A stretch of DNA of 64,000 nucleotides from Duffyella gerundensis (GTDB lineage: Bacteria > Pseudomonadota > Gammaproteobacteria > Enterobacterales > Enterobacteriaceae): positions 2,176,587 through 2,240,586 of the forward strand of contig NZ_LN907827.1 of assembly GCF_001517405.1 (NCBI RefSeq), in the 5' to 3' direction. The stretch's first letter is position 1; each line of letters opens with the position of its first letter. The notes under the pieces are model-generated. The model did not search any database, was not told the DNA's origin, and saw only the letters and a program-made list of their open reading frames with translations. Made by a program: the position numbers and the translations under genes. Positions 8,584 through 19,465 of this stretch are shown one piece after another.

Positions 8584-9219
8584 ATGAAAATTTCAATAAT
8601 TGCTGTACTGGTAATGGCTGCTTCTTCATTCGCAGCTCAGGCTCAGACAATGGCGCAAGCCTCTGAAGCTGTTTCTCATGCCTCTCGTATGTTGGACGCT
8701 GCTCAGGCCCGTGTAGATGCAGCTGCCAATGCTTACGGAACGGGCTCTGTTCAGGGATGGGCTGATGCATCAAGACAAGCAGCAACTGAACGTGCTGAGG
8801 CTCAGGCAACCCTAAATGGTGCTGTAAACAGCCTGGCGAATGCAATTGCTTCAGGACGCATTGCCGCCTCTACCCTGACTGCCGCTAAAGCCCCGGTAAC
8901 TATCAATGTTGCCGCCTCTACGCTGACACCTTCAACGCCGGTTAGCGTCACGGTGAACGGTGTAACCCAGACGGTTGCAGCGTCCACCCTGGCACCCTCT
9001 GTTCAGGTTACCGTTCCTCAGACTGTGTCTTACTTCGCGGGCGTGACTCCCCAGACGGCAAATGGTGGGCGTGACTCTGTGGGCAATCGCTCAGAACACG
9101 GAACCGGCAACGGCAGCAATAACGCGGCGAATTCGAACAGCGCGCATGGATTAGGGGGCGGCAACCATATCGGCGGTGGCTCAGCGCAGTCCGGCAGCCG
9201 CAACATAGGCCACTGGTAA
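8584..9219 (+). CDS. Unrecognised secreted Ala-rich protein with Gly/Asn/Ser-rich tail
   Basis: From the ATG at 8584 the product has 211 aa. A clear Sec signal peptide (MKISIIAVLVMAASSFAAQA, cleavage after AQA) is followed by about 70 residues of Ala/Gln/Glu-rich helix-forming sequence, then three AASTL-containing repeats within a Thr/Val-rich beta-like stretch, and finally a Gly/Asn/Ser/His-rich low-complexity tail ending in GHW. A GGGA lies about 10 nt upstream; in-frame TTG (8566) and ATG (8569) are alternatives with poorer signals. I do not recognise the family. It is flanked by the yebQ relic and by intact yebQ, so it is an insertion relative to E. coli. Confidence 0.7.
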   Translation: MKISIIAVLVMAASSFAAQAQTMAQASEAVSHASRMLDAAQARVDAAANAYGTGSVQGWADASRQAATERAEAQATLNGAVNSLANAIASGRIAASTLTAAKAPVTINVAASTLTPSTPVSVTVNGVTQTVAASTLAPSVQVTVPQTVSYFAGVTPQTANGGRDSVGNRSEHGTGNGSNNAANSNSAHGLGGGNHIGGGSAQSGSRNIGHW

Positions 9220-9337
9220 GGCCCTCATCCTTGCCTTAATGCTGTCAGACATCGGCCTGATTGCGGTTTGGCAGCACATTCCTCACTGCCTAAGCGTTAT
9301 GGTAAACCGCGGATCATTGCATCAGGCAAGGATCGTG

Positions 9338-9472
9338 GCTCCTCGCCCGGCAACCGCAAGCGGGTTGCAATAAAGCAGACATATTTGCTGATGATTAATT
9401 GCAGGCAAACAATGCATTTAGCGCAAATAATCATTAGCATGATGATATTCACCCCGCTTACCTTTTAACATC
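9338..9472 (+). repeat. Second copy of the repeat, intact yebQ upstream region
   Basis: This is the partner of the degenerate copy at about 8195-8330. It keeps the conserved AAAGCAGACATATTTGC block and the TATTCACCCCGCTTACC block directly before the yebQ ATG, so it should contain the working yebQ promoter and leader. Between the two blocks the copies are strongly diverged. Confidence 0.6.
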
Positions 9473-10855
9473 ATGACACCTTCTTCTGTTTCTGATGGAC
9501 TGCCGCTGCCACGTCGCTACGGTGCCATTGCGGCGATCGCGCTCGGCCTGACCATGGCTGTGCTGGACGGTGCAATCGCTAACGTTGCGCTGCCGACCAT
9601 TGCCCGTGATTTACACGCCAGCCCCGCTGCGTCGATCTGGATCGTGAACGCCTATCAGCTGGCGATCATCGTCTCACTGCTGTCGCTCTCTTTTCTTGGC
9701 GATATTCTGGGCTACCGGCGCATCTATCAGGCGGGCCTGGTCATGTTTACCTTTACCTCGCTGTTCTGCGCGCTGTCTGATTCACTCAGCATGCTGACAT
9801 TTGCACGCGTGCTGCAGGGTTTTGGCGGCGCAGCGCTGATGAGCGTCAATACCGCCCTGATCCGCATCATCTATCCGCAACGCCAGCTGGGACGCGGCAT
9901 GGCGATCAACTCGCTGATCGTGGCGGTTTCAACTGCGGCTGGCCCTACGGTTGCCGCGGCGATTTTGTCGATTGCATCGTGGAAATGGCTGTTTTTTATC
10001 AATGTGCCGGTGGGCTTTATCGCCTTCTGGCTGGCGCTACGCTTTTTGCCGGACAACCTGCAAAAAGCCAAAGGTCAGCGTTTCGATATTCCCAGCGCGG
10101 TAATGAATGCTTTGACTTTTGGGCTGCTGCTCTCGGCGCTGAGCGGCATGGCGCAGGGCAGCCCGCTTTGGCTCATTGTGGTTCAACTATTAGCGCTGAT
10201 GATCATCGGCACGCTGTTTATTCGTCGCCAGCTCAGTATGGAATTTCCTTTGCTGCCGGTCGATCTGCTGCGCCTGCCGATTTTTTCCCTGTCGATAGGC
10301 ACCTCGGTCTGCTCGTTTACCGCACAAATGTTGGCGATGGTGTCGCTGCCGTTCTATCTGCAAAATGTGCTGGAGCGCGATGAAGTCGCAACCGGCCTGC
10401 TGCTGACACCCTGGCCGCTGGCGACGATGGTCTTCGCGCCGATCGCCGGTCGGCTGATCGAGCGTTATCACGCCGGGCTGCTCGGTGGCATTGGGCTGAT
10501 GATGTTTGCCGGCGGGCTGTTTGCGCTCGCATTGCTGCCCACTTCGCCTTCCGACCTGGACATTATCTGGCGCATGATGCTGTGCGGCGCAGGCTTTGGG
10601 CTGTTTCAGTCGCCCAATAATCACACTATTATCTCTTCGGCACCGCGTCAGCGCAGCGGCGGAGCCAGCGGCATGCTCGGCACGGCGCGTCTGCTGGGTC
10701 AGACCACCGGCGCCGCGCTGGTCGCCATGATGTTTAATCTGTTTGGCGACAGCGGCACTCACGCATCGCTGATTGCTGCCGGTATCTTTTCCAGCGTGGC
10801 AGCGGCGATCAGCCTGACGCGCATGAGTCAGCAGCGCCCCGACGCGGCCGGATAG
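9473..10855 (+). CDS. yebQ: DHA2-family MFS drug/proton antiporter YebQ
   Basis: A 460-aa major facilitator protein with 14 predicted membrane helices. It closely follows E. coli YebQ (457 aa): GLPLPRRYGAI at the N-terminus, the family motif MAVLDGAIANVALPTIARDL in helix 1, GDILGYRRIY (motif A), and RSGGASGMLGTARLLGQ near the C-terminus. Predicted to export toxic compounds by proton exchange in the inner membrane; no substrate is known to me. Followed by a bidirectional terminator shared with htpX. Confidence 0.93.
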   Translation: MTPSSVSDGLPLPRRYGAIAAIALGLTMAVLDGAIANVALPTIARDLHASPAASIWIVNAYQLAIIVSLLSLSFLGDILGYRRIYQAGLVMFTFTSLFCALSDSLSMLTFARVLQGFGGAALMSVNTALIRIIYPQRQLGRGMAINSLIVAVSTAAGPTVAAAILSIASWKWLFFINVPVGFIAFWLALRFLPDNLQKAKGQRFDIPSAVMNALTFGLLLSALSGMAQGSPLWLIVVQLLALMIIGTLFIRRQLSMEFPLLPVDLLRLPIFSLSIGTSVCSFTAQMLAMVSLPFYLQNVLERDEVATGLLLTPWPLATMVFAPIAGRLIERYHAGLLGGIGLMMFAGGLFALALLPTSPSDLDIIWRMMLCGAGFGLFQSPNNHTIISSAPRQRSGGASGMLGTARLLGQTTGAALVAMMFNLFGDSGTHASLIAAGIFSSVAAAISLTRMSQQRPDAAG

Positions 10856-10862
10856 CGGACAT

Positions 10863-10891
10863 AAAAAAAGGCGACCGAAGTCGCCTTTTTT
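10863..10891. terminator. Bidirectional terminator between yebQ and htpX
   Basis: AAAAAAAGGCGA - CCGAAG - TCGCCTTTTTT forms a hairpin with an A tract on one side and a T tract on the other, so it can stop both converging transcripts. Confidence 0.88.
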
Positions 10892-10903
10892 GCAGTGCAG
10901 CCT

Positions 10904-11785
10904 TTATTTCAGGTAGTCGCCGTTGCGCAGTGCTTCAATACGCTTATCCAGCGGCGGATGCGACATGAAAAACTCGCTCAACGATTTTGACTTACCGTTG
11001 ATACAGAACGCCATCATGCTGCCCGCTTCCTGCGGCTCATAGCTGGTTTTCAGGCGCTGCAAAGCAGCAATCATCTTTTCACGGCCCACCAGCTTGGCTG
11101 AACCGGCATCGGCATGGAATTCACGGTGACGCGAGAACCACATGGTGATCATGCTCGCCAGGATGCCAAACACCAACTCCAGCACGGTTGCCACCGCGAA
11201 ATAGACCAGCGGATTACCGTTGCTGCTGCCCTCTTCATCGCGGTTACCCGACAGAAAGCCGGAAGCCAGCTGCGCCAGAATACGCGAGATAAAGATAACA
11301 AAGGTGTTCACCACGCCCTGAATCAGGGTCATCGTCACCATGTCGCCGTTAGCGATGTGGCTCATCTCGTGTGCCAGCACCGCTTCCGCCTCATCGCGGC
11401 TCATGTTCTGCAACAGGCCGGTGGAGACCGCCACCAGCGAGGCATCGCGGCGTGCGCCGGTGGCGAAGGCGTTGATATCCGGCGCATGATAAATGGCGAC
11501 CTGCGGCATAGCGACGCCTGCCTGCTGAGCCTGCTGCGCAACGGTATGCAGCAACCAGCGTTCGGTCTCATTTCGTGGCTGTTCAATAACTTCACCGCCA
11601 ACGGATCTCAGCGCCATCCACTTCGACATCAGCAGTGAAACAAACGCACCGCCAAAGCCAAACAGACCTGCCATAATCATCAGACCCTGAACACTGCTTG
11701 ACTGGATTCCCGTCAGGCTGAGGATCAGCCCAAATACCAACATCACAGCCAGGTTGGTTACCAGGAACAAAGCAATACGCATCAT
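10904..11785 (-). CDS. htpX: Membrane-bound zinc protease HtpX
   Basis: An M48-family integral membrane metalloprotease. The start at 11785 ([15 protein letters not shown]) gives 293 aa, exactly the E. coli length; a 6-codon upstream extension in frame is not conserved. Zinc ligands are in HEMSH and the downstream Glu of [10 protein letters not shown]. HtpX degrades damaged inner-membrane proteins together with FtsH and in E. coli is induced through CpxAR. Four hydrophobic segments are visible. Confidence 0.97.
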   Translation of the reverse strand: MMRIALFLVTNLAVMLVFGLILSLTGIQSSSVQGLMIMAGLFGFGGAFVSLLMSKWMALRSVGGEVIEQPRNETERWLLHTVAQQAQQAGVAMPQVAIYHAPDINAFATGARRDASLVAVSTGLLQNMSRDEAEAVLAHEMSHIANGDMVTMTLIQGVVNTFVIFISRILAQLASGFLSGNRDEEGSSNGNPLVYFAVATVLELVFGILASMITMWFSRHREFHADAGSAKLVGREKMIAALQRLKTSYEPQEAGSMMAFCINGKSKSLSEFFMSHPPLDKRIEALRNGDYLK

Positions 11786-11927
11786 AAAGGTTATTTTCCT
11801 CACTTAACTAAGCGCAGTTGCGCGGACATATATCGTAGGGCTATTGCACCGCTTTTCAAGCATGAAAAAGGTTTAATTGCCTGAAAACAGATAACTTTAC
11901 ACTTGGTTCTCTCCGGCACGCAGACAT

Positions 11928-11957
11928 AAAAAAGGCACCCGATAAAGGTGCCTTTTC
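11928..11957 (-). terminator. Terminator after prc
   Basis: AAAAAAGGCACC - CGATAAA - GGTGCCTTTT hairpin just beyond the prc stop; on the prc strand it ends in six T. It separates prc from htpX. Confidence 0.85.
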
Positions 11958-11983
11958 ATCCGTGCTGCATGGCAGCTCAAGAA

Positions 11984-14011
11984 CTATTTCTGTGGCTGCG
12001 CTTTTTCCAGCTGCGCCAGATCGTTAGCGATATTCACTGTCTCATCAAGATAAGGATCGGGCTCTTTGTACTCTTTCGGCAGATCGTCCAGCTTCGCCAG
12101 CGGTTTCTTGCCTTCAGCCTGATAGCGCGCGTTGATACGTTCCAGACGCAGCGCATCCTCTTCCCGATTCTCTTTTTCGCGTTTTGCCAGATTAAGCGAC
12201 ACAATGTTGCGCTTATCCTTCATCGCGTTGAAACGGGCGATATCTTTAATGATGTACTGAAATTCGCGATCTTTAGCGATACGGGCGGCATGCTCTTTCG
12301 TCAACTGCGGCACCAGCGGCGTAATATCGCCGGACTTGGTGTAGCTTGCGGCATTGATGCTATCCCACGGCAGCGCGTTGTCTTCGAATTTCTCACCGGT
12401 TTCAGAGGCTTCAACACCGGTTGGCATCAGCAGATCGGGCGTAACGCCTTTACGCTGCGTACTGCCGCCGTTAATACGGTAAAACTTCTGAATGGTGTAT
12501 TGCACCGAGCCCAGCGCTGGCCATTCCGGACGCAGCATCTGATCGTAGATGCGGTTCAGCGAGCGGTACTGCTGCACCGTGCCTTTCCCGAAGGTCGGCT
12601 CACCCACCACCAGCGCGCGGCCATAATCCTGCATTGCCGCAGCAAAGATCTCTGACGCAGAGGCACTGAAGCGATCCACCAGCACCACTAACGGGCCGTT
12701 GTAATAAACGATGCCGTCGGTGTCACTGTCTTCACGTACGCGGCCGTTGTTATCACGCACCTGCACCGCCGGACCGCTGGGAATAAACAGCCCTGACAGC
12801 GATACCGCTTCGGTTAACGCACCGCCGCCGTTGGTCCGCAGATCGATCACCACGCTGTCGACGTTCTGCTTCTGCAGTTTCTGCAGTTGCACTTTAACGT
12901 CGTCAGTCAGGCCAACGTAGAAGCCAGGAATGTCCAGCACGCCGACTTTCTCTTTACCGACGTTATGCACCGACATCTTCACCGCGCGATCTTCGAGACG
13001 GATTTTCTCGCGGGTCAGCGATACGATGCGGGTTTTGCTGCCTTTACCGGCAGGCAGGATCTCCAGGCGAACCTTGCTGCCTTTCGGCCCTTTAATTTTG
13101 GCAACCACGTCATCCAGACGCCAGCCGATGACATCTTCCATCGGCTTGCCTGGCTGCGCGACGCCTACAATGCGGTCACCTACGCTGATGGTTTTGCTGC
13201 GCGCAGCCGGACCGCCCGCAACCATCGAGTTGATCACCGTGTAATCTTCGTCCATCTGTAACACCGCACCGATACCTTCCAGAGACAGGCTCATTTCGGT
13301 ATTGAACTGCTCGGTGTTGCGCGGCGACAGGTAGTTGGTGTGCGGGTCAATCTCATGCGCAAAGGCATTCATCGCCAGCTGGAACACATCTTCACTGTTG
13401 CTCTGCGCCAGACGGCGAATGGCAAAGTTGTAGCGCTTGGTCAGGATGTCACGAATTTCCTGCTCAGTTTTGCCGGTCAGCTTCAGGCTCAACTCATCAT
13501 ATTTGACCTTGGCATCCCACAGCGCATTCAGCTCAGGCGTGGTTTTTGGCCACGGCGCCTTGCTGCGATCGACATCAATGGTGTCATCGCCGGTGAAATT
13601 CATCGGCTTGCTCAGCACCTGCAGCGCATATTGATAGCGCTCAAAACGGCGCTTCTGCGCCAGATTGTAGAGATCGTAAAACACGTTGAGCTTGCCGCTG
13701 CGGAACTCATCGCCCACAGTGGCTTTTTTATTGGCAAATTGGGCGACATCAGACGCCAGCAGCACGTTGTGGCTGTAATCCAGCATGTTCAGATAACGGT
13801 CAAAAATCTTGGCGGAAAAATCACCGTTAAGATCGAACTGACGATAGTGAGAACGGGTAAAGCGTGAGGTCACGCGCTCACTTACCGTGGCATGCTGTGG
13901 TTCTTCTTTTAGCTGAGGAATTTGATCCGCGCGGGTAATGTTATCGGCGGCAAAAGCATGGCCTGCAACAAGCAGGCCAGCGATGATACTCATTTTAAAC
14001 AGTTTGTTCAT
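11984..14011 (-). CDS. prc: Tail-specific periplasmic protease Prc (Tsp)
   Basis: A 675-aa protein from the ATG at 14011, which has GGAGG upstream and begins a signal peptide (MNKLFKMSIIAGLLVAGHAF). A longer in-frame start at 14059 lies inside proQ and would bury the signal. A PDZ domain (about 235-325) recognises C-terminal hydrophobic tails, and the S41 peptidase domain has the Ser/Lys dyad in FSASASEIF and GEPTFGKGTVQ. It cleaves SsrA-type tails in the periplasm, processes PBP3, and with NlpI degrades the endopeptidase MepS. Overlap-free, 19 bp downstream of proQ. Confidence 0.97.
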   Translation of the reverse strand: MNKLFKMSIIAGLLVAGHAFAADNITRADQIPQLKEEPQHATVSERVTSRFTRSHYRQFDLNGDFSAKIFDRYLNMLDYSHNVLLASDVAQFANKKATVGDEFRSGKLNVFYDLYNLAQKRRFERYQYALQVLSKPMNFTGDDTIDVDRSKAPWPKTTPELNALWDAKVKYDELSLKLTGKTEQEIRDILTKRYNFAIRRLAQSNSEDVFQLAMNAFAHEIDPHTNYLSPRNTEQFNTEMSLSLEGIGAVLQMDEDYTVINSMVAGGPAARSKTISVGDRIVGVAQPGKPMEDVIGWRLDDVVAKIKGPKGSKVRLEILPAGKGSKTRIVSLTREKIRLEDRAVKMSVHNVGKEKVGVLDIPGFYVGLTDDVKVQLQKLQKQNVDSVVIDLRTNGGGALTEAVSLSGLFIPSGPAVQVRDNNGRVREDSDTDGIVYYNGPLVVLVDRFSASASEIFAAAMQDYGRALVVGEPTFGKGTVQQYRSLNRIYDQMLRPEWPALGSVQYTIQKFYRINGGSTQRKGVTPDLLMPTGVEASETGEKFEDNALPWDSINAASYTKSGDITPLVPQLTKEHAARIAKDREFQYIIKDIARFNAMKDKRNIVSLNLAKREKENREEDALRLERINARYQAEGKKPLAKLDDLPKEYKEPDPYLDETVNIANDLAQLEKAQPQK

Positions 14012-14030
14012 GCCCTGGTCAGCCTCCGTA

Positions 14031-14717
14031 TCAGAACTGCAAGTGTTCTGCGCGCACAATCATTGCCATGCCGGAAGCGAGCTGCACCCGAACGCCATCC
14101 TTTGAAACTTCAAGGATAGTGGCGTCCATCGCATTTTTGCCTGCTTTGACTTTGATATTTTGGCCTGGTTGCAAGGTAGATGTGTCAGTAACGGGCTTAG
14201 CGCGTGGTTGGCGTGGCGCAGCGTCAGCTCGTGGTGACTCAGAGCGAGGCGTTTTAGGCCGTGGCTTACGTGCCTGCTCACCTTCTGCCGCTTTACGCGG
14301 CGCGGGCTTGCGAGGACGACGCGGAGCCGCACCTTCTTCACCCTCAGCCTCACGCTTTTTAGCCTGCTGCTGTTCGCGCTGCGCCTGCACACGTGCTTTC
14401 GCCTCTTCCAGCTGCTTGCGGGCGTGCTCAACGTGTTGCTCATCCAGCACGCCACAGGCGTTACCGTCGAGATCGACACGGATTGCGCCAGCTTTGATGC
14501 CGTAAAGATAACGCCAGCTGGAGGTATAAAGACGCAGGGCTGAACGCAGTTGCGTTTTGCTCAGGTTCATTTCTCCCTGAACGCGCTCAACAAGATCCTG
14601 AAAGATGCCGATTTTTAATGGGCGAGCTTCGCCTTCGGCACTAAAGCATTGCGGAAACCGCTCAGCCAGAAAGGCAATAACTTCTTTACTACTATTCAAC
14701 TTAGGTTGATTTTCCAT
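14031..14717 (-). CDS. proQ: RNA chaperone ProQ
   Basis: A 228-aa protein (E. coli 232). The N-terminal FinO-like domain (residues 1-120, with FAERF-type motif [10 protein letters not shown] and [14 protein letters not shown]) binds structured sRNAs and mRNA 3' ends. A Lys/Arg/Pro/Ala-rich disordered linker follows, and the C-terminal Tudor-like domain ([20 protein letters not shown]) ends the protein. Global RNA-binding regulator; proQ and prc form one unit on the minus strand. Confidence 0.97.
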   Translation of the reverse strand: MENQPKLNSSKEVIAFLAERFPQCFSAEGEARPLKIGIFQDLVERVQGEMNLSKTQLRSALRLYTSSWRYLYGIKAGAIRVDLDGNACGVLDEQHVEHARKQLEEAKARVQAQREQQQAKKREAEGEEGAAPRRPRKPAPRKAAEGEQARKPRPKTPRSESPRADAAPRQPRAKPVTDTSTLQPGQNIKVKAGKNAMDATILEVSKDGVRVQLASGMAMIVRAEHLQF

Positions 14718-14822
14718 GAAATTTCCTGATTACAACGGGTTTGCCAACCAGCGCAGGCATGAACAGCCGACATTATAATGACACCATCGGCAAATGCTAC
14801 GTGATCCAGCATATAAGCTGCT

Positions 14823-15314
14823 TCAGGGACAAAGAATTTTTTCGATGTCGCTGTCAGCCAGCAGGTTACAAAGCCCATCAGTCAGGGTTTTTAACCCAGC
14901 TTCGTCATCACTGTCGAAGCGGTTGTATGCGGTGCTGTCGATATCAAGCACGCCAATAACACGTCCGTTTACCGTTAACGGCAACACGATTTCGGCGTTG
15001 CTGGCGGCATCGCAGGCGATATGTCCGGGGAACGCGTGCACGTCTTCAACGCGCTGAATGCGGGCTTCCGCCACGGCGGTGCCACAAACGCCTTTGCCAA
15101 CCGGAATGCGTACGCAGGCGATTTTGCCCTGAAACGGGCCGAGCACCAGCGTGTTCGCTTCGGTCAACAGATAGAAGCCCGCCCAGTTGACGTCATGCAG
15201 ACGTTCAAACAGCAGCGCGCTACAGTTACCTAACAACGGCAGAAACTGAGTTTCGCCCGCCAGCAATGCTGACATATCTCGATTCAGATCGTGGTAAAAC
15301 GCTTTTTTGTCCAT
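14823..15314 (-). CDS. msrC: Free methionine-(R)-sulfoxide reductase, GAF domain
   Basis: A 163-aa fRMsr (YebR) protein from the ATG at 15314 (MDKKAFYHDLNRDMSALL), matching E. coli length (165). An upstream extension in the same frame is not conserved. The catalytic cysteines are in ACVRIPVGKGVCGTAVAE and HIACDAASNAEIVLPL. It reduces free L-Met-(R)-sulfoxide with thioredoxin as donor. Located upstream of proQ and divergent from letA, as in E. coli. Confidence 0.95.
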   Translation of the reverse strand: MDKKAFYHDLNRDMSALLAGETQFLPLLGNCSALLFERLHDVNWAGFYLLTEANTLVLGPFQGKIACVRIPVGKGVCGTAVAEARIQRVEDVHAFPGHIACDAASNAEIVLPLTVNGRVIGVLDIDSTAYNRFDSDDEAGLKTLTDGLCNLLADSDIEKILCP

Positions 15315-15535
15315 TTCCCAACCATAACAATCCCAAACGGCAACAACATGTTGCCGCTCGTTAAAATAAGCACTAAATATATGGGGCCACAAGGTGAATC
15401 ACAGGATTAGTTAATATAACCTTAGAATCTTGTGGACCTGACACGCAACGGCGATGTCATACACGCGTTACGTTACGCTTGCGCCTGGTGGCGAAGCGCC
15501 GTCTTTTTGCGTTACAGGGCTATGCTGCTTTAACT

Positions 15536-16780
15536 ATGAAAATTACCGCTATCAGCCATGCTTTGCCCCACGCACGTTATCAGCGTTGCCCGCAATGCGA
15601 TACCCTTTTTTCCTTGCCGGATGTTAAATCATTTCAATCCGCGCATTGCCCGCGCTGCAACGCACGAATCGTTAATGGACGCGACTGGTCGATGACCCGT
15701 TTGACCGCCGCCGCGATGGCCATGCTGCTGTTAATGCCCTTCGCTTACACCTTCTCTTTAGTGGATATTCGCCTGCTCGGCGTCAACATCAGCGCCAGTT
15801 TATTGGGTGGCGTGGTGCAGATGGCTGAACAGGGTAACGTTATCGCCGCCGCCATGGTCGCCTTCTGCGCCATCGGCGCGCCGGTGACGCTGGTCACCGC
15901 CATCTGCTACCTCTATTTCGGTCACCGGCTCGGCATGAATCTCCGGCCAGTGTTGCTGATCATGGATCGCCTGAAAGAGTGGGTAATGCTGGATATCTAT
16001 CTGGTGGGTATCGGCGTGGCGTCGATCAAAGTGATGGATTATGCCGATATCGCCATCGGCACCGGGCTGTACGCCTTTCTGGCGCTGACGCTGCTCAGTC
16101 TGGTCACGCTCATTCATCTCAACGTTGAGCAGCTGTGGCAGCGTTTTTACCCGCAGCCGGAAGCTCAAGTGGCGCTGGAAAAGCTGCAGGTGTGCCTGAA
16201 TTGTCATCATACCGGCCTGCCCGATGCGCGTGGCCGCTGTCCGCGCTGCCACTCGCCGCTCGATTTTCGTCGGCGTTACAGCCTGCAAAAATCCTGGGCG
16301 GCGCTGATCGCCTCGGTGGTGCTGCTGATTCCGGCTAACCTGCTGCCGATTTCCATCATTTATCTGAACGGCAGCCGTCAGGAAGACACCATCTTCTCTG
16401 GCATCATGTCACTCGGGTCGGGCAATATCCCGGTGGCGGCGATTGTCTTTATCGCCAGTATTCTGGTGCCGTTTACCAAGGTATTTGTGCTGCTGGCGCT
16501 GCTGCTCAGCATTCACTTTAAATGCGAGCAGGGATTAAAAACCCGCGTTCGCCTGCTGCGCGTAGTGACCTGGGTCGGTCGCTGGTCAATGCTGGATCTG
16601 TTCGTTATTTCGTTAACCATGTCGCTGGTCAATCGTGATCAGCTGCTGGCTTTTACTATGGGACCGGCCGCCATCTATTTTGGCGCAGCGGTTATTCTCA
16701 CTATCATGGCCGTTGAATGGCTCGATAGCCGACTGCTTTGGGATGCACATGCAACAGGAAACGCCGACTACACCGACTAG
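15536..16780 (+). CDS. letA: PqiA-family membrane protein LetA (YebS)
   Basis: A 414-aa PqiA-type inner-membrane protein with two tandem halves, each with a zinc ribbon (CPQCDTLF...CPRCNARI, and CLNC...CPRCHSPL) and membrane helices. It is the partner of the MCE protein LetB downstream and is thought to load or drive lipid movement through the LetB tunnel. The start at 15536 ([10 protein letters not shown]) is chosen by similarity to E. coli; its ribosome-binding site is weak and a start at 15479 in frame cannot be excluded. Overlaps letB by 32 bp. Confidence 0.92.
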   Translation: MKITAISHALPHARYQRCPQCDTLFSLPDVKSFQSAHCPRCNARIVNGRDWSMTRLTAAAMAMLLLMPFAYTFSLVDIRLLGVNISASLLGGVVQMAEQGNVIAAAMVAFCAIGAPVTLVTAICYLYFGHRLGMNLRPVLLIMDRLKEWVMLDIYLVGIGVASIKVMDYADIAIGTGLYAFLALTLLSLVTLIHLNVEQLWQRFYPQPEAQVALEKLQVCLNCHHTGLPDARGRCPRCHSPLDFRRRYSLQKSWAALIASVVLLIPANLLPISIIYLNGSRQEDTIFSGIMSLGSGNIPVAAIVFIASILVPFTKVFVLLALLLSIHFKCEQGLKTRVRLLRVVTWVGRWSMLDLFVISLTMSLVNRDQLLAFTMGPAAIYFGAAVILTIMAVEWLDSRLLWDAHATGNADYTD

Positions 16781-19388
16781 CGCCCACATTAAAAACAAGC
16801 GCAAAATCTCCCCTTTTTGGCTATTACCGGTTATCGCTTTACTGATTGCCGGCTGGCTGTTGTGGACCAATTATCAGGAGCGCGGCACCACGGTTACTAT
16901 CGACTTTGTCTCAGCGGACGGCATCGTGCCAGGCCGGACGCCGGTGCGCTATCAGGGTGTTGAGGTCGGTACCGTGCAGGGCATCAGCATGACCGACGAT
17001 CTGCGCACGATAAAAATTCGCGCCAGCATCAAAAGCGACATGCGCGATGCGCTGCGCGATGACACGCAGTTCTGGCTGGTGACGCCAAAAGCATCGCTGG
17101 CGGGCGTGTCCGGGCTGGATGCGCTGGTCGGCGGCAACTATATCGGCATGATGCCTGGCAAGGGCAAACCGCAGGATCATTTTGTCGCGCTGGATACGCA
17201 GCCAAAATACCGCGTTAACAGCGGCGAGATGATGATTCACCTGCAGGCGCCCGATTTAAGCTCGCTGAACACCGGCTCGCTCATCTATTACCGCAAAATT
17301 CCGGTGGGCCGTGTTTATGACTACAGCATCAATCCCGATAACAGCGGCGTCACGGTCGATGTGCTGATTGAACGGCGCTTCACCAACCTGGTGAAAAAAG
17401 ATAGCCGCTTCTGGAACGTCTCCGGCGTCAAAGCCGATGTCGGTCTGGGCGGTGCCAAAGTGCAACTGGAAAGCGTTGCAGCGCTGGTCAATGGCGCAGT
17501 CGCCTTTGATTCACCGGTCAATTCTGAACAGGCAAAAGGCGAAGCGACTTATCATCTCTATCCGGATCTGGCCCACAGCCAGCGCGGCGTTGAGGTGACG
17601 CTGGACCTGCCGGATGGCCGCGATCTCAAGGCGGGCAGCACGCCGCTGCTCTATCAGGGCCTGGAAGTCGGCACCTTAACCGGCCTCAATCTTCATGACG
17701 GTGGCAAAGTCACCGGCGAGCTGACGCTGGATCCGTCGGTGGTTGGCCTGATGCGCAGCGGCACGCGCATTGAAATGCGCAGCCCGAAAATTAGCCTGAC
17801 CGATACCAGCCTGAGTAGCCTGCTAACCGGCAACACGCTGGAACTGGTGCCTGGCGAAGGCGAGCCGAAAAATCACTTTACCGTGCTGGCCAGCAACGAA
17901 ACGCTGCTGCAACAGCCGCAGGTGTTGTCCGTCACGCTGACCGCACCGGAAAGCTACGGCATTGATGCCGGTCAGCCGGTCATGCTCTACGGCATGCGCA
18001 TCGGCCAGGTCATCAGTCGCGATCTCACCGCACGTGGCGTCAGCTTTAAAGCCGCCATTGAACCGCAGTATCGCCAGCTGGTTCACGGCGACAGTTTGTT
18101 CGTGATGAACAGCCGCCTCGATGTGAAGTTCGGCCTCGATGGTATGCAGGTGCTGGGCGCCAGCGCCCGTGAATGGGTCGACGGCGGCATCCGTTTGATT
18201 CCAGGATCAAAAGCGGGCCCGCGTGACAGCTATCCGCTCTATGCCGATGAAGAGAAAGCGCGCGAAGGCATTATCGGTAACCGTGCGCCGACCACCTTAA
18301 TGCTGACCGCCAGCAGCCTGCCCGATGTGCAGGCGGGATCGGTGGTGCTCTACCGCAAATTCCAGGTCGGTGAAATTGTCGACGTAACGCCTAAAGCCAA
18401 CGAGTTTGACGTCGCCGTGCATATCAAGCCGGAATACCGCAAACTGCTCACCGCCGACAGCGTCTTCTGGTCAGAAGGCGGCGCGCGCGTGCAGCTCAAC
18501 GGCGGCGGCTTAACCGTGCAGGCTTCACCGTTGAACCGGGCGTTAAAAGGTGCAATCAGCTTCGACAATTTGGCCGGTGCTGATAAAGGCCTGAGCCGCA
18601 GCGCGAAACGCATGCTCTACCCTTCGGAAACCGCCGCTCGCGCGGTGGGCAGCCAGATCGTGCTGCACACCTATGACGGCAGTAAACTCGCCTCCGGCAT
18701 GCCGATTCGCTACCTCGGTATCGATATTGGTCAGGTAGAATCGCTGCAGTTAAGTAAGGATAACAATCAGGTGATCGCCAAAGCGGTGCTCTATCCTGAA
18801 TATGTTGACGATTTTGCCCGTCAGGGCAGCCGTTTCTCCGTGGTGTCGCCGCAGATTTCCGCCGCGGGCGTCAACCATCTGGAAACTATCCTGCAGCCTT
18901 ATCTCAACGTTGATCCGGGCAAAGGCCGCGCCACGCGTAACTTCGAGCTGCAAGAGACGACGATCACCGATTCACGTTATCTCAACGGTCTGAGCATCGT
19001 AGTGGATACCGCTGACGCCGGTTCGCTCTCAATCGGCACGCCGGTGCTGTTCCGCGGTGTTGAAGTCGGCACCGTTACCGGCACCTCGCTGGGTAATATG
19101 GCCGATCGCGTGCAGGTGACGCTGAAGATCAGCCAGAAATATCAGCATCTGGTGCGCAACAACTCGATCTTCTGGCAGGCTTCCGGCTACAACTTCGATT
19201 TCGGTCTGATCGGTGGCGTAGTGAAAACCGGCACCTTCCAGCAGTTCATTCGCGGTGGCATCCAGTTTGCCACGCCGCCGACGGTGCCGCTGGCGCCTCA
19301 GGCGACCTCCAACAAGCACTTCCTGCTGGAAGATGCGGAGCCGAAAGAGTGGCGTAAATGGGGAACCGCCATTCCTCAACCCAACTGA
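16749..19388 (+). CDS. letB: MCE-family lipid transport tunnel LetB (YebT)
   Basis: From the ATG at 16749 (MQQETPTTP) the protein has 879 aa, against 877 in E. coli. The frame is open further upstream only because it overlaps letA. One N-terminal membrane helix (residues about 20-38) is followed by seven repeated MCE domains, each recognisable by a [18 protein letters not shown] hairpin (for example about residues 55-75, 270-290, 640-660 and 760-785). Hexamers of LetB form a tunnel spanning the periplasm between the membranes. A terminator follows at 19395. Confidence 0.96.
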   Translation: MQQETPTTPTSAHIKNKRKISPFWLLPVIALLIAGWLLWTNYQERGTTVTIDFVSADGIVPGRTPVRYQGVEVGTVQGISMTDDLRTIKIRASIKSDMRDALRDDTQFWLVTPKASLAGVSGLDALVGGNYIGMMPGKGKPQDHFVALDTQPKYRVNSGEMMIHLQAPDLSSLNTGSLIYYRKIPVGRVYDYSINPDNSGVTVDVLIERRFTNLVKKDSRFWNVSGVKADVGLGGAKVQLESVAALVNGAVAFDSPVNSEQAKGEATYHLYPDLAHSQRGVEVTLDLPDGRDLKAGSTPLLYQGLEVGTLTGLNLHDGGKVTGELTLDPSVVGLMRSGTRIEMRSPKISLTDTSLSSLLTGNTLELVPGEGEPKNHFTVLASNETLLQQPQVLSVTLTAPESYGIDAGQPVMLYGMRIGQVISRDLTARGVSFKAAIEPQYRQLVHGDSLFVMNSRLDVKFGLDGMQVLGASAREWVDGGIRLIPGSKAGPRDSYPLYADEEKAREGIIGNRAPTTLMLTASSLPDVQAGSVVLYRKFQVGEIVDVTPKANEFDVAVHIKPEYRKLLTADSVFWSEGGARVQLNGGGLTVQASPLNRALKGAISFDNLAGADKGLSRSAKRMLYPSETAARAVGSQIVLHTYDGSKLASGMPIRYLGIDIGQVESLQLSKDNNQVIAKAVLYPEYVDDFARQGSRFSVVSPQISAAGVNHLETILQPYLNVDPGKGRATRNFELQETTITDSRYLNGLSIVVDTADAGSLSIGTPVLFRGVEVGTVTGTSLGNMADRVQVTLKISQKYQHLVRNNSIFWQASGYNFDFGLIGGVVKTGTFQQFIRGGIQFATPPTVPLAPQATSNKHFLLEDAEPKEWRKWGTAIPQPN

Positions 19389-19394
19389 TTCACC

Positions 19395-19423
19395 GGGGCA
19401 GCGAAAGCTGCCCCATTTTTTTG
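19395..19423 (+). terminator. Terminator after letB
   Basis: GGGGCAGC - GAAA - GCTGCCCC followed by ATTTTTTTG, a strong GC stem with a GNRA-type loop and a T tract, 7 bp after the letB stop. Confidence 0.92.
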
Positions 19424-19465
19424 CCTGTGATAAACTCGCCGCCTGCTTATTTTCTGGAAATTACC

